NCBI GenBank assembly: GCA_023374025.1
Contig: SIJG01000066.1
Coordinates: 310,001-374,000 of the forward strand
Reading direction: 5' to 3'
DNA: 64,000 nt
Source: Heterodera schachtii
Taxonomy: Eukaryota > Nematoda > Chromadorea > Rhabditida > Heteroderidae
Below the pieces are notes generated by a model that saw only the letters and a program-made list of their open reading frames with translations, made no database searches and was not told where the DNA came from. Positions 24,590 through 36,522 of this stretch are shown here, in pieces. A program made the translations under genes and the position numbers. Numbering within the stretch: the stretch's first letter is position 1; every line of letters starts with the position of its first letter.

Positions 24590-24698
24590 TTGGCAATTTT
24601 ATTTAAAAAATTATGTTTGCTTTGAAATTAAAAAGAATTGCAAAAAATTTTTAAAAAGAATTTCGTTAACTATTTTAACTAATAATATGCATGCTTTT
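24590..24698 (+). repeat. Direct repeat F, copy 1 (partner 25074-25185)
   Basis: Shares GCTTTGAAATTAAAAA, AAAAAGAATTTCGTTA and TATTTTAACTAATAATATGC with 25074-25185, differing by small indels. Confidence 0.75.
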
Positions 24699-24870
24699 TA
24701 ATTTATTAAATTATTTTTTGTAATTTGTAGAAATTTTTAAAAACAATTTTACACATTTTTGCTCCCATTAAAAAGAAAAATTGTGATATTTTCAACTTAA
24801 AAAAAAAATAAATTTTTTAAGTTCTTTATTTGAATTTTTGCAATTTCTGAGAAGTTTTTTCTTACAAAAT

Positions 24871-25062
24871 TATAAAAAACAAATAAATGGTAAAATAAAA
24901 TTGTATTATTTATAATGATATTAATGTTTAAGTTTTCTACTTGATATTTATTAATTGAGAATTGAATTTTTTGATTTACCAAAACTTTACAAAGAATCAA
25001 TTAATCACAAAGTTTTTGAAGCGAAATAAATGATTAATAAAAATTAAAAACATAAACATTTT
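24871..25062 (+). repeat. Direct repeat E, copy 2
   Basis: Partner of 23484-23770, shorter by the two insertions noted there. The overlapping minus-strand frame (24797-25000) is incidental. Confidence 0.8.
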
Positions 25063-25073
25063 AATTAATTTAA

Positions 25074-25185
25074 ATTGGCAATTTTTAAAAAAAAATTATG
25101 ATTGCTTTGAAATTAAAAAAAATTACAAAATTTTTTTAAAAAGAATTTCGTTATAACTATTTTAACTAATAATATGCATGCTTTA
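25074..25185 (+). repeat. Direct repeat F, copy 2
   Basis: Partner of 24590-24698. With repeat E the order is E-F-E-F, so one larger E+F segment was duplicated and the spacer between E and F was almost wholly lost in the second copy. Confidence 0.75.
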
Positions 25186-27250
25186 AATTCTTGGAGAAAA
25201 GTAATTAATAATGCTTGTTTACCAAATTAAAAGAAGATGTATAAAGTAAACATCTTTTTCTAATTGCTTATATATAAATAATTATTTTATATATTTTAAA
25301 AAAGTCCAGTTTAACAAAATACTAAAATTTTTACTTAATTAAATAATATAATTCAATTTTAATAATAGTTATTAAAATAAGAAAATTATATACTAAAAAA
25401 TGAATTCTAAAACAATACAATTTCTTAAAAATAATAAGACATCATACCAACGACAATGAAATGATTAAATAATTACTCTTTTATATTTGAGGCTGAATTT
25501 TGCGAATGTCTTTTTCAGTTTTAAAATATATTCAAATGAGTATTAGGCATTTTAAATCAAATTTATTTAATGCAATATTGTTTATGCTTTTCGATTTTTG
25601 TGCAAAAATCTCTCTGTCATTTTATTATTTTAGTAAATAATTAATTTTTTGGTGTTTTTATTTATTTGGCAATTTTGATTTTGGTTTAATTGGATTTTAA
25701 TTTTTATTTATTTCAAATTTGATTTCCTTTTTTGTGTTCCATCATGTCTATGACTTAGGTGCGTTGGTCCATATTACGGTCGCGTTTTAAATTTTATATG
25801 AACATTTGTTTTATTCAAATAAATTTATTTCTTTCATGTTTAAACCATACATTAAATTTTATATTTATTTTGTAAATTAAATTTTCAAATTTTAAATACT
25901 TACCTTATCCTTTTGTTTTTTAACTGCTTTAAATAAAATTTATTTTAAATATATTTATTTTAATGTTTGTTATTTAAGTTTTTACCTTTTGGTGTTTTTT
26001 TATAAAATGTAATTCATGGTTTTTTGCTAATTAATTCTTTTCTAATTTATGTTTGGGTTTCAAATTTTTTTTCCCTTTTTCTAAACTCATTTAATTTTAT
26101 TGCATTGTTTTGTATTTTTTATAATTGAATATTAACGGGTTTTAGCTGTAAAAATTTGTTAATGCTTACTTTTTCTTGTTATATTTTTAAAATCTATTTT
26201 CTTCTCATTGTATTTCATTCTGTATCTGGTAAGTTATTATTGTGCCCATTTCCTGCCGGTGTACTGGTTCGGCTTCTGGACGATTTTAAGAATAATTAAA
26301 GATTATTCAAAAAAAACAATTAAGAATAGTATTATATGATTGTTATGAATATAAAAATAGAAAAATAAATTGAAATATCTGAAAAAAAATTAATATAATG
26401 AATGCAAATTCAAGAAAAATTTTAAAATTATCTTCCAATCGCAGACTTTATTTAAAATTTAATTTAATTAAGTTACTATAATTTGTCTTATTATTTTAGT
26501 AAATTAATAAATATATTCAAAATCAATTATTTTGATGCTTTCGCTGTTTATTTCTGATTTTGCTTAAATTATAAAGTAATTAAAAATTATTTTCCTTCGA
26601 TTAATAGTGTCAGTAAAATTTTAATGTCATTTTTAAATTAATATTTTTCTTTTGATAAATTGTATATTCAATATTTCAAAATTCTTCATGTATATTATTT
26701 AGCAAAAAGCGTGTAATAAAACCTAAAACGTTTTCATGTTAAATTGTTATATATTCATTAATCAAATAATATTAAATTTATAGAAATTCTTTGAAGTAAT
26801 TTTTATAAGAATAAATATTTAACGACTCATAATTTTACTTGTAACTTACAGTTGGGGTTTTTATTCAATATATATAACAATTCGCCTGCAAGCTTTCTTT
26901 TTGTATTTCATTAATCTACTTTATGACTTTGCGACATGAGAATATTAATTATAATCATTTTGATTTATTATTTATTATTTAAGTACATATTAAAAATGAA
27001 TTTCTGAGAAAGATTTAAATTCATTAAATTAAAATGTAAAAGATCTTTGTTTTAAATTAAATAAAATAAATAAAATTTATTGCTTTATTTTTAATAGTTT
27101 ATTATGTTTTCGTTTTTCTATATTTTATTTATTTTTTTAATTTTAACCTGATGGCTCTCATCTTTTTATTGTCACAATTATAAAATTTTCATTATCATTC
27201 AAAATATAAATTTAAACTTTATATTTTACGAAGAATTTCGATTTTAATGA
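25186..27250. other. Gene-free T-rich block
   Basis: T-rich on the plus strand. GC-richer islands at 25738-25790 (contains TTAGGTGCGTTGGTCCATAT) and 26240-26290 (GTGCCCATTTCCTGCCGGTG, ending TTCTGGACG). The second shares GTGCCCA and CTGGACGttTT with the island at 1160-1190. No gene supported. Confidence 0.4.
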
Positions 27251-27289
27251 TGGGTAATCATTATTTATCGATTCAAAAATGAGCATTTA

Positions 27290-27780
27290 GAGTCACGGAC
27301 AAAAGTATTGCCCCAAAAATTTTTTTTTGAAAATTGCGATTTTCTCAAAATTGAATTATGAGAAAAAGGTCTTATTTACGCCAAAAGAAACATTAATTAG
27401 TTCGCTAATAAATACTCAAAAACGGCTCCGATAAGTCTTTTTGTCGACGAGAAAATTGCTCATGACCCGAACAACCCCCCTTTATGGTGGGACAAAAGTA
27501 ATGCCCAAAAAATTTATGCACGAATAACTTAATTTTTTATTGCGATAAAATTCTGAAAAAATTCCTGCCAAGCTAACTTTTGATGCAGATCAAAAAAGTC
27601 TTTTACACCAACTTGATCAGATCACTCCTTCATGGTGATCTGAAAAGCCAAAAATGGCTTGAAATCGGGAAAATTTTCAAAAAAATTTCCTAGGGGGTTA
27701 AGAAAATGTTTCTGCAAAATTTGAATAGGCCTATAAGAAAGAGGATAAAATTCTCTACCGAATCGCCTTTTGAATGGTAA
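27290..27780 (+). mobile_element. Tc1/mariner-like remnant
   Basis: Begins next to a TA with GAGTCACGGACAAAAGTATT, a string type common in Tc1/mariner inverted repeats. A related string, GGGACAAAAGTAATGCCC, recurs in direct orientation at 27499. Base composition is richer in GC than the surroundings. No inverted right end and no transposase frame are visible. A diverged direct repeat (TGGGTAATCATTATTTAT at 27251 and TGGTAATCATTTATTT near 27775) flanks the segment. Confidence 0.4.
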
Positions 27781-27794
27781 TCATTTATTTTTAA

Positions 27795-29569
27795 AATTTG
27801 TCTTCCATTTTTTCGAAATTAAAATCATAACTAATTAATGAAGCATTTGAAAATTAAATAATTATTTTTTATATTTTAAAAATTGGTTATTGTTTTTTAA
27901 TTTCCATTTTATTTAATTATTAATTTCCTTCATCAATCGTCATCTTTTTGGTGTTGTTCATTTGCCATATTTATTTTTGAATTTTTCAATTATTGGATTG
28001 AATTGAATAATATGTATTTCTTGGTTCTTTTTCTACCTATATATTGACAAAAATTTAAAAATTTAAATTATTGCTTAATTTATTTTTGTGATATTTATCT
28101 TGTTTTTATTTAGTGGTTAATAATTTTATTTGCTTTTTAATTTAGAAATTTATTTAGAAATTATTAATATTTATAAATTGTTTTTTTTTTGGAAAAAAAA
28201 CTTATTTTAATGTGTATATTTAGTGAGCGTAAATATTAAATGATAACATATAAATTTATAAAATCTCTATTGACATGAATCGGACGTTCACAATTAGATT
28301 GCTCAAACGAGCAAATTTATTGAGGAAATTTTTTATTTTTTTCTTTTAATGAATTATGAATTTTTTTAAATGCCAAGAAGAACTCAAAAAAGCAGGTCTT
28401 TTGGGCATTATTTGTCATAAATTTTGCTTAAATCTTGAAAAGTGGGCAAAAAAGAATAAAGGGGTAAATTAATTTACAATTTTTAATTTAACAGGCTAAT
28501 AGAGACCTTTGATTAATAATATTACAATAAAATCAGAAAAGGTAATTTTTTCCCATTAATTGTAATAGATAACTGAAAATAAACAATTTTCAATGCGATA
28601 ATTTTTAATACTGCTTTAATTGGATTTAAATTATTTTTTTATAAATATTTTTATTGAAAATTGCAAGACACAAAGACAATATAATTAAAATTTCACTTAA
28701 ATTTTTTTAATTGAAATGCAAACATTTCATTTCACTTATTAAATCAAGTTGTTCGACAACATTAGAGGCTTCGTCTTTCGCCTTTTGTATATATTATTTT
28801 TTTTAAATTGAATAAAAATTCTATATCATACAAAGCTGTTGACATTTACACAGACTACACACAACTCACCATGTGATATTTTAAATATTATAATAATATA
28901 ACACCAAAATTTTATTTAACAATGTAACAAAAATATTTTGTAAAAAAAATAACCGATATAGGCCCTTCCCTATAATTAAATAATATTCCTTGCAATAAGA
29001 AAATTACTCTTCCAAATAATGCAAAATTTTATTTATTTTTATTAATGTATCATAACAAACATAAAAGAATTTATAATTTTTATAATATAATTGGTTATCT
29101 TTATAATGAATGAAAATAGTGATAAAATTTTTTATTAATATTTAATATTAAAACAAGCTCAAAATAGTGAAAATTATTATTTTATTAGTCAAAAACAACC
29201 TAGACTTTATTTAAAAACATATATCAAAATATTATCATAATTTTACTTTTTATTTCTATATTTGGCTCAATTACAAAAATATTTATTGAATTGGAATTTT
29301 ATTCAAATTTAAAAAAATAATTCGAATTTAAAGGAAATTTTTAACATCAAATTTTAAAAAGAATTAATATAATTCCTTTTTATAAGTAATAAATTGTAAA
29401 AAAAAATTCTAATAATAAATTAAGTATAAAAACTGAAGGACATAAAAAAACAATTGAAGAAATTCTTTATAAAATTCAGTGAAATCATGCAATATTAATA
29501 TAGGATATATAATATAGAAATAATAGAAAAAAATATTTTAAAAATAATATATATTTTTTTAATTGATGA
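27795..29569. other. Gene-free AT-rich stretch
   Basis: T-rich to about 28.2 kb, A-rich from about 28.65 kb. A slightly GC-richer patch at 28370-28480 (AAAGTGGGCAAAAAAG) shows no structure. No gene supported. Confidence 0.4.
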
Positions 29570-29934
29570 ATTAAAATTAGAGTGCGACGGGACCGGAACC
29601 GGGACCGGGCCGGGAATTCCCGGTCATCCGAGGTCCCGGTCCCGGTTCCCGGTCCCGGATTTTGAAAAGCTCAGGTCCCGGTCCTGGTCCCGGTAGGGCA
29701 ACCGGGAACCGGGAAAAATAAGCACTGGTAAGAATGGGGGTCTGAGTGGAAAATTAGTGCTTGACTTTTGTCTTCTTCTTTCCCCTGGTTCAATCCCTCT
29801 ACGGAAATTAAAATATTTTGAATTTTCTTTTTGTATATTCATGGTTTTTCTTATCGACAAAATATGATTTCTCATATATTTGAAAATATGTACATATTGA
29901 GCATAATAAATCCAAAAAACTTGCCTTTTTGTTG

Positions 29935-30045
29935 AAAATCTGTTAACAAATTACACTCAAATTTTCAAAATTTTCCCCGGCGGCGCCTATCGGCACCGCC
30001 GGTCTCCCCTTCTCAACAAAAGTTTTTGCAAAAAGCGCGCCGAAA
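29935..30045 (-). repeat. GC-rich palindromic module, inverted copy
   Basis: Reverse-complement relative of 4200-4345, including flanks on both sides (CTGTTAACAAATTACACTCA, then GCGCGCCGAAAA). It is carried inside the hAT element at 29578-30994, so it either hitch-hiked with it or is part of its original interior. Confidence 0.55.
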
Positions 30046-30184
30046 AAATGATCAGAAAAATATAAATTTCTAATAATATTCGATCATTTAGTTCAAAAAT
30101 GATTATTTTTAAAAATAATTTAAATAAATTTGGTTTGAAAATTTTCATTAATTTAATTATGCTTTAACTTTTGGATTTTATTAA

Positions 30185-30779
30185 TAGGGCTGCTAATTTT
30201 ATGTAAATACATATTTTTTTCCTGGATTCTCCATAGCCTAATTAGTGGGAAAAACACTTTCTTTTTTGTGTTTGCGAACAAAAGTTGGGACTTTTATTTA
30301 CATATTTTTACATATTTTGGGATTTTTCTACATATTACATATGTACATATTTTTATACATATTTTTGACTTTTTCGTACGTATTTCGCAATTTTTCGTAC
30401 ATATTTTCATTTTTTTAACATATTTTGAGGATTTTGGAGAATTTATAGAAATTTTTTGTGAAAAATTAAAAAAAAAAATTTTGAAAATGTATCCCTAAAA
30501 ATCGAATTTTTTTTTCAAAAAATTATATATCAAAAATTAATTTTAAAATATTAAAATGTAACTCTAAGACTATTTTTGTCATTTTTATGACATTTTGTGC
30601 CTATTTCATTTTTTACAAAGAATTTTTTTCCAAAAAATAACCATGAAAAAATTTTTTATTTACATATTTTAGTACATATTTGGGGTTTTTTGTAAATATT
30701 TCATACATATTTTAGCATTTTTTATACATATTTTATTTACATAATTCGCGATTTTTCTTACATAAAATTAGTAGCCCTA
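30185..30779. mobile_element. hAT MITE nested inside a hAT element, 595 bp
   Basis: Inverted ends TAGGGCTGCTAATTTTATGT and, in reverse complement, TAGGGCTACTAATTTTATGT differ at one position. A perfect 8-bp duplication TTTATTAA stands at 30177-30184 and 30780-30787. The interior consists of degenerate TACATATTTT repeats. The 76-codon plus frame (30268-30498) is a product of those repeats. Nesting shows it inserted after the outer element. Confidence 0.88.
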
Positions 30780-31002
30780 TTTATTAAATAAAAAACGAAA
30801 TAAAAATTTAATTTTGTGTTATTTTCAATTGAAAAATTAAAATTTGAATTTTTTTGATTTTTTAAAAAGTCCCGGTTGGTCCCGGTTCCCGGTCCCGGTC
30901 CCGAAAAAAAATTGAGGTCCCGGTCCCGGCTTCTCAGGTCCCGGCAAGTCCAGGTCCCGGTTTTGCCCAAAATTCCCGGTCCCGTCGCACTCTAATTAAA
31001 AT

Positions 31003-31440
31003 GCTTATTCTAATGAAATATATAAATTAGTTAGACAAGGAAATTGTTATGCCTAACTCTAAAAATAATATTATAATAATTTCTTTTTGTAAAAAATAAA
31101 AAATACCTAAGTTAATAATACATAATTATAATGAAACTAGGACTTAAATAATAAGAATTCTTTCCTTAATATTAGATTAAATCAATTTTATTTTTATTTT
31201 TTAATTAAAGTTTAAATAGAAAAACTTTAAGTTGATTGATTATATTCTACTAATTATATAATTAGCAAATAAAGATAATTTATTAATGTTTTTTCCTAAA
31301 AATCTATGTAACAATTCTTCCCGAAAAAAGCGAGAGAACAAGAAAAAAAATATATATTTTTTTAAATTAACTTTTATTTTATTAACTTATTTTTGGAAGA
31401 TGGAAATTATTAATTCTTATGTAAAATTTTATTATTCCTG
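31003..31440. other. AT-rich spacer
   Basis: A-rich. Contains an island AAAAAAGCGAGAGAACAAG at 31325-31343 that belongs to the oriented-island set. No gene. Confidence 0.4.
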
Positions 31441-31612
31441 ATTCGGTCGTATCGTGTTCAGATGCAAATCAAAATTTCTCCCCAATTTCCTCAAATGAAT
31501 CGCAATTTTGTTATCTATAAACCAAAGAATATTTAGAAATAAAATAATTATGACTTTTTACAATTAAAATTTATCTTATAATTACTAATTTTTGTTTGTT
31601 TATTATTAGGAA
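31441..31612 (+). repeat. Dispersed repeat X-Y, copy 1
   Basis: X (TCGTGTTCAGATGCAAATCA) recurs in direct orientation at 36534-36553. Y (ATTTTGTTATCTATAAACCA, then AATATTTAGAA and TTATAATTACTAATTTTT) recurs inverted at about 36605-36790. Confidence 0.65.
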
Positions 31613-31675
31613 AAACAACATTTATTTCCCACATATAACTTTTTTTCTACTCATACAATTTACACCAAATTTTGC

Positions 31676-32090
31676 ATAACGATAGAGAAAAATTCGGCTC
31701 TGGTGCACTTTATGAGTCCAATCTATTGACAATACATGCTTTTATACAATATCTTTGTTCATGTTTGAGCTAAACCTATCTTTTTGGTATCATTCGAAGG
31801 TACAAAGTCTAACGAAGCTAAAATATATAAAATCGCAGCGTTTAGGCAATTACCAAAAAAGATTTGATTAATTAAGTAATTAATTATTATTTTCGTTTGT
31901 AACTTTCTTGAAATGTTAGAATTCTCTTGTTTTCTCGTATTATTACATTATTTAGACTTTGTTCTTTCGAATGCTACCAAAAAGATAAGGTTTGTTCGAG
32001 CATGAACAAAGTTATTGTATAAAAACCATTGATTGGACTCATAAAAGTCGATTGGACTCATAAAGTGCACTAGAGCCAAATTTTCTGCAT
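31676..32090. repeat. Long imperfect palindrome (foldback element)
   Basis: Arms 31676-31813 and 31952-32090 are inverted copies. GGCTCTGGTGCACTTTATGA on the left matches TCATAAAGTGCACTAGAGCC on the right, and the match runs on through AACATGAACAAAG-TATTGTATAAAA, CCAAAAAGATA and ACTTTGT-C-TTCGAATG. The right arm has an extra copy of GATTGGACTCATAAA. The loop is about 140 bp. The transcript would fold into a long hairpin. Likely a foldback or MITE-type element; outer ends and target duplication are not resolved. The 83-codon minus frame across the right arm is incidental. Confidence 0.8.
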
Positions 32091-32339
32091 CGAATGCTCT
32101 ATAAGATTTTAATAATTTTCGATCACCTTTTTGCATGAGAGCATTAGGAAAATTTAAAAGTCTTGTAACTTTTTTACCTAATGTTAGATTGTTTAGCATT
32201 TGCTTATAAAAAGATTCTAATTATAAAGAACTTTTGAAGGATACCAAGATTGACCAATTTGGTTGGCAAAAACCTCACAAAAATAATTTCCAAAAATCGT
32301 CATATTTTAATATTTTGGCCAAAAATAAATAAAAATATT

Positions 32340-32424
32340 CATGTTGCACAATGGACTCGAACCTCCGCCCTTTGTCCCTTTACTATCTTACAAAAACCAC
32401 TGAGCCACACATGCAAATCTTTTT
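32340..32424 (-). pseudogene. tRNA-like sequence: tRNA pseudogene or tRNA-derived SINE head
   Basis: On the minus strand TGGCTCAGTGG fits the pol III A box and, 33 bases later, GGTTCGAGTCC fits the B box exactly. A D-stem GCTC is present but its partner GAGC is not, the T stem pairs poorly, and the acceptor strands do not pair, so it is not a working tRNA. A run of five T just after the A box would stop pol III. I read it as a tRNA pseudogene or the head of a tRNA-derived SINE. No SINE tail is identified. The 71-codon plus-strand frame here is incidental. Confidence 0.6.
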
Positions 32425-35400
32425 TGGTACAGCAGTTCAGTTTCCGGACGCTGTTTTTAAGTTGAAAAACATATTATTAGTTTAAATAATCGTGAAAAAA
32501 TAAATTGGCATTTCTACTATAATTACCAATATTTTAATTTAATGCAAATTTAAAATATATTCCTATATAAATACTCGAATAAACAAAATATATTTATATT
32601 TCATTTTTTATTTTCTCCAATGAGTAAAATAACCTTTAACAAAAAGCTGTTTTTTTCATAAATTCAATTATATTAAAGATAAAATTAAATTAAAAAATAC
32701 CAGAGAGTTAAAACAATTATATGCGTGTGCACAATTTGTCATGAGAATAAATCAGCAAAAATATTAATTCATTCATCTTAATATTAACTAAAAAATAATA
32801 ATTAAAAAAACATTCAAAGATAATTCATATTTTAAATAGTAAAGAAAAATGTAAATATTTTAAATTAATCAACAATTCTTTAAAAAAATAAAATAAATAA
32901 TGAAATTTTAGCTGTTCAACAAATTTTAAAAATAAATGATTTTATTATTTTTTAAATGATAAAGTTTAAAAGTAAACCCTTTATTTTTTGACTGTGCTTA
33001 AAATTAACAAATAAATTAAAATACTATAACTTCCCTAAAAATTATTTTTAAATCTAATTAGCTGGAAACTTTTTATAAAATTAAATCTTTTTTATTCTAA
33101 TATTTAAAAATCTAATTTTAATTCAAAATAAAAAATAACTGACAAACTGTCTGATCACAGTTTACACAATGCGTCTTTCAATCTCCATGAGAATAAAAGA
33201 GCAAAAGGAATGAAAATCTAAATTAATAATGAGAATCAAAAAAACAATAATAAACATTTGAAACATAAGTCATAAATTACATAGATGAATAAAAAGAAAA
33301 ATTTAAAATTAATTTAAAGGTAGAAAATACCGAAATTATCATAATAAAAAAATATTCTAAAAATACTTCTTAAATTAATTATTAAATGAAATTAAAAATT
33401 AATTATTCATGCGGTACATTCAAATTTTTTAAATAATTATTGTTTCAATGTACATTTTAAAAAACCATTCTCTAATAAATTTTATTTTTAATTTTTAAAA
33501 TGATTTATCTAAAAGCACTATGTTGTAATTTTAAATTTGTTTAAGTATTAATATTTTGATAAAAACCGACCAACTTATTTATTTACTTTCAAAATCGGCA
33601 ACATGTTTAATTTCATTAAATTTAATTAAATTTTGTAGTATTTTTTAAAATATTTCCTTACATTCTACGGTAATGCTTAAATATTATTAGTCATATTTGT
33701 AATATGATTTCTATAATAGTTTCATTTTTATGAACAAAAATCGCAATTAATTTTTGTTCATTCACTAAAAAGATATTATTATTATATTATTATGTTGAAA
33801 TATTTATTAATATCTATCTTGGAATTAAAATTGCATCGTATTAAGAATTAATATATTTGGGTAAATTGGAATTTTTGTTTTCATCATTAATAGTACCACG
33901 ATATAATAAGCGATGTGATAATTACCTTATTTTATTTTACACTATTTACATAAGTAGGTACCAAATCATACCAAGTTGAAATAGAATATTACAGATTTTT
34001 TTTAAATTTTATTGATCAATGTTCTACTTTATTCGCAACTGAGTGATGAAGAAAGCATTTTAATTTATATTTTTATAAAATTATCATTTTATGTTAAAAA
34101 ATAATAAACATTTGAATAATAAAATACAATATACTTAATCCTATGTTTAGTAAAAAGAACAAATTTTATTTTATAACAAAAATAAATTATTACTCAAGAT
34201 TAGTATACAAATAATAATAAATTATTACTCAAGATTAGTATACAAATAATATAATTATACTGTTATATGCAAGCTATTTTTATTGAGGCACCTCAGATAT
34301 AAAATACGCCCAGAATGTATGCTATATTGAATTTATGCTCCGAAAGCATGTTGTAATGAATAAAACTCTAAAAATATTAAAAATTCTAAATAGTGAAAGA
34401 AAACATTTTAAGTTTTAAAATTTCAAACAAAAAACAAAATCATTTTAAAATATAAATATTTTTAAATTAATTTAATTTAAAAAATTTTTAAAGCATCATT
34501 TTTTTCTTGTGAAACTAATTAAAAAATTATAAATCAATAAAGAATAATACCTTATAATTGAGTAACATGAATATGTATATCAGTTTTAAATAGAATAAAA
34601 CATAATAAAAAAATAATTTTTAATTTTTGTTTTTCCTGCTTTCAATTCAATATTTATAATTATATTCATAAAATTTAATATATATATCTTTTTAAATTAT
34701 TAATTATCTGACAATGGAAAAGTGAATAATATAATTTATTTGTATTTAAATTGATTTATATAATATATAAATTTTTAAAACTATTTTTTTTGAACTTTTC
34801 ATTTTTTAATTATAAGGTGTTAAATTTTGAGTAGCCTTGCGAATGCTTTAAATAATTTTATTTATTTTTTATGATAAAATTTTATGTTTTTAAATCATTT
34901 TTCTTTTATTTTGAAATCCTTAACTAAAATAATATTTATTGTTTTTTCTATTTTGTTTCGTTAAATTCAACAAATATTTATCAAGAATTTAAATTTAAAT
35001 TTAAACAATTTATAAACAAAATGAAACCTAATGTTTTTACCAAACCAAAATTTAAAAAAGCAATTGAAGTTATCCCTTAAATGGTATTTTTAGTCCAATT
35101 ATGATAAAAAATTTTTGATACTTTTTGAAAGGAAGTGCCACGAATTCTTGAAATTTTTCAAATAGAATAACAATGAAATAATAATTAACATAAATTATAA
35201 TTATCGCATATTTTTTTGGAGGATGAATATCCAATCACCATGAGAGTTTAAGAAATAAAATACTTATTTTGTAAATTTATAAAAATTCCTTCATAAATTA
35301 GAAAAAAAAAATAATAAAAATAATTATGTAATATTTATTAACACTTAATTATTCAAAAGGAACATTTAAAAATAAATATATTATATAGTTATTTAATTGC

Positions 35401-36522
35401 AATACGAAATGAAGTATTAAAAATTAACAAAAGATTGTTTAATTTATAATTTCTACAAAAATGATATTCTGTAAATCGCATGAAGAAATAAATGAAAAGA
35501 AAGTTTAAACTTTTTTAAATAGCATTTTATTGCTTAGTTGTAAAAATTAATAAAATAAAAATTAATTAAAGTGAATTAACTGTTTCTGGTATGGATGAAC
35601 AAGAAGCACTTTGACTCATATTCAAAAAAACATAAAACATAAAAATTTTTATTTGATTTTTTAATAAAGAAATATTAAGTTCAATTATTTTGTCATAATT
35701 ATTTTACCTTTGTATTTATTTTTTCGTTGAGTTTGAGAAGCGCCATCCTTCATAATTTTTTTTTATACATTTTTAATATGAAGTGAGAAGAAAAGTCATG
35801 AGAAAGCTTAAAGTAAAATAAAAAAAGAAAAAAAATTTCACGCCAAGAAACAACAGAAACTACTACTTACTACTCAAAAAGACGAGAATAATTTAAAAAG
35901 CTTTATACAAAAAGATTCTAATTATTTTTAAATATATTATTTTAGTTCTATATTCATAAAATCAATTAAATAGATATATAATAAATATTAAATGATTCTA
36001 AAAATTTATCCATAATAAAATCGTTAAAAGATAAAAGAGCAAAAAATTGATTAAAGTTTCAACAAAAATTTTGCGCAAATTAATTGTTTGTCACAAAATT
36101 CAAACGAAGTGAATACCCGACCACCACACCATCACATACATAGACAATATCCACCATGAGCGTAAAAAGCAAAAAGCATTAATAATTCAAAAACTTAAGC
36201 TAACAATATTGCAACAGTTCATTATAAAAATAAGTATCATGCCCGTGCCGAGAGAATTAAAAAATAATTAAAAACAAAAATAATAAAATTTATATATATC
36301 TATTTTGCCTTTTTCAATTTTAAATTTTTTAAACATTTCTAATCACCAAAATACTTTGTTGAAAATCTTTTTATTTCAAATTTTTAAATTGCTATATATA
36401 GTTTTTACAAAAACAAAGTTTAAAACTAATTATGGTACATTAAACAAATCAAATAAACATGTCAAGCAACAAAGACAGAAAGAAAAGAATAATCTAAAGC
36501 GAGTGATAATTAATAGCTAATT
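32425..36522. other. Gene-free A-rich block with islands
   Basis: A-rich with a T-rich patch at 34.6-35.0 kb. Islands with GAGAA on this strand (TTCTC on the other) stand at 32740-32747, 33186-33193, 35884-35888 and 36239-36246, and the related CTCATGG occurs on the minus strand at about 35236 and 36152. From the last, a minus frame of 25 codons (MVDIVYVCDGVVVGYSLRLN) runs to a stop; it is a candidate small ORF only. The 71-codon plus frame at 36305-36520 looks composition-driven. Confidence 0.4.
34182..34251 (+). repeat. 35-bp tandem duplication
   Basis: Two adjacent copies of a unit starting ATAAATTATTACTCAAGATT, identical as far as I can compare. A simple local duplication. Confidence 0.85.

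Larger units (their letters stand above)
29578..30994. mobile_element. Non-autonomous hAT element, 1417 bp
   Basis: Exact inverted ends TAGAGTGCGACGGGACCGG (left) and CCGGTCCCGTCGCACTCTA (right) are flanked by a perfect 8-bp target duplication ATTAAAAT at 29570-29577 and 30995-31002. TAGAG fits the hAT end consensus YARNG and 8 bp is the hAT duplication length. Both subterminal regions are arrays of CCCGGT/ACCGGG units, striking in AT-rich DNA. There is no transposase frame; the 83- and 70-codon minus frames simply translate these arrays. The interior contains the GGCGGCGCCTATCGGCACCG module (about 29935-30045) and a second complete element (30185-30779). Confidence 0.88.
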
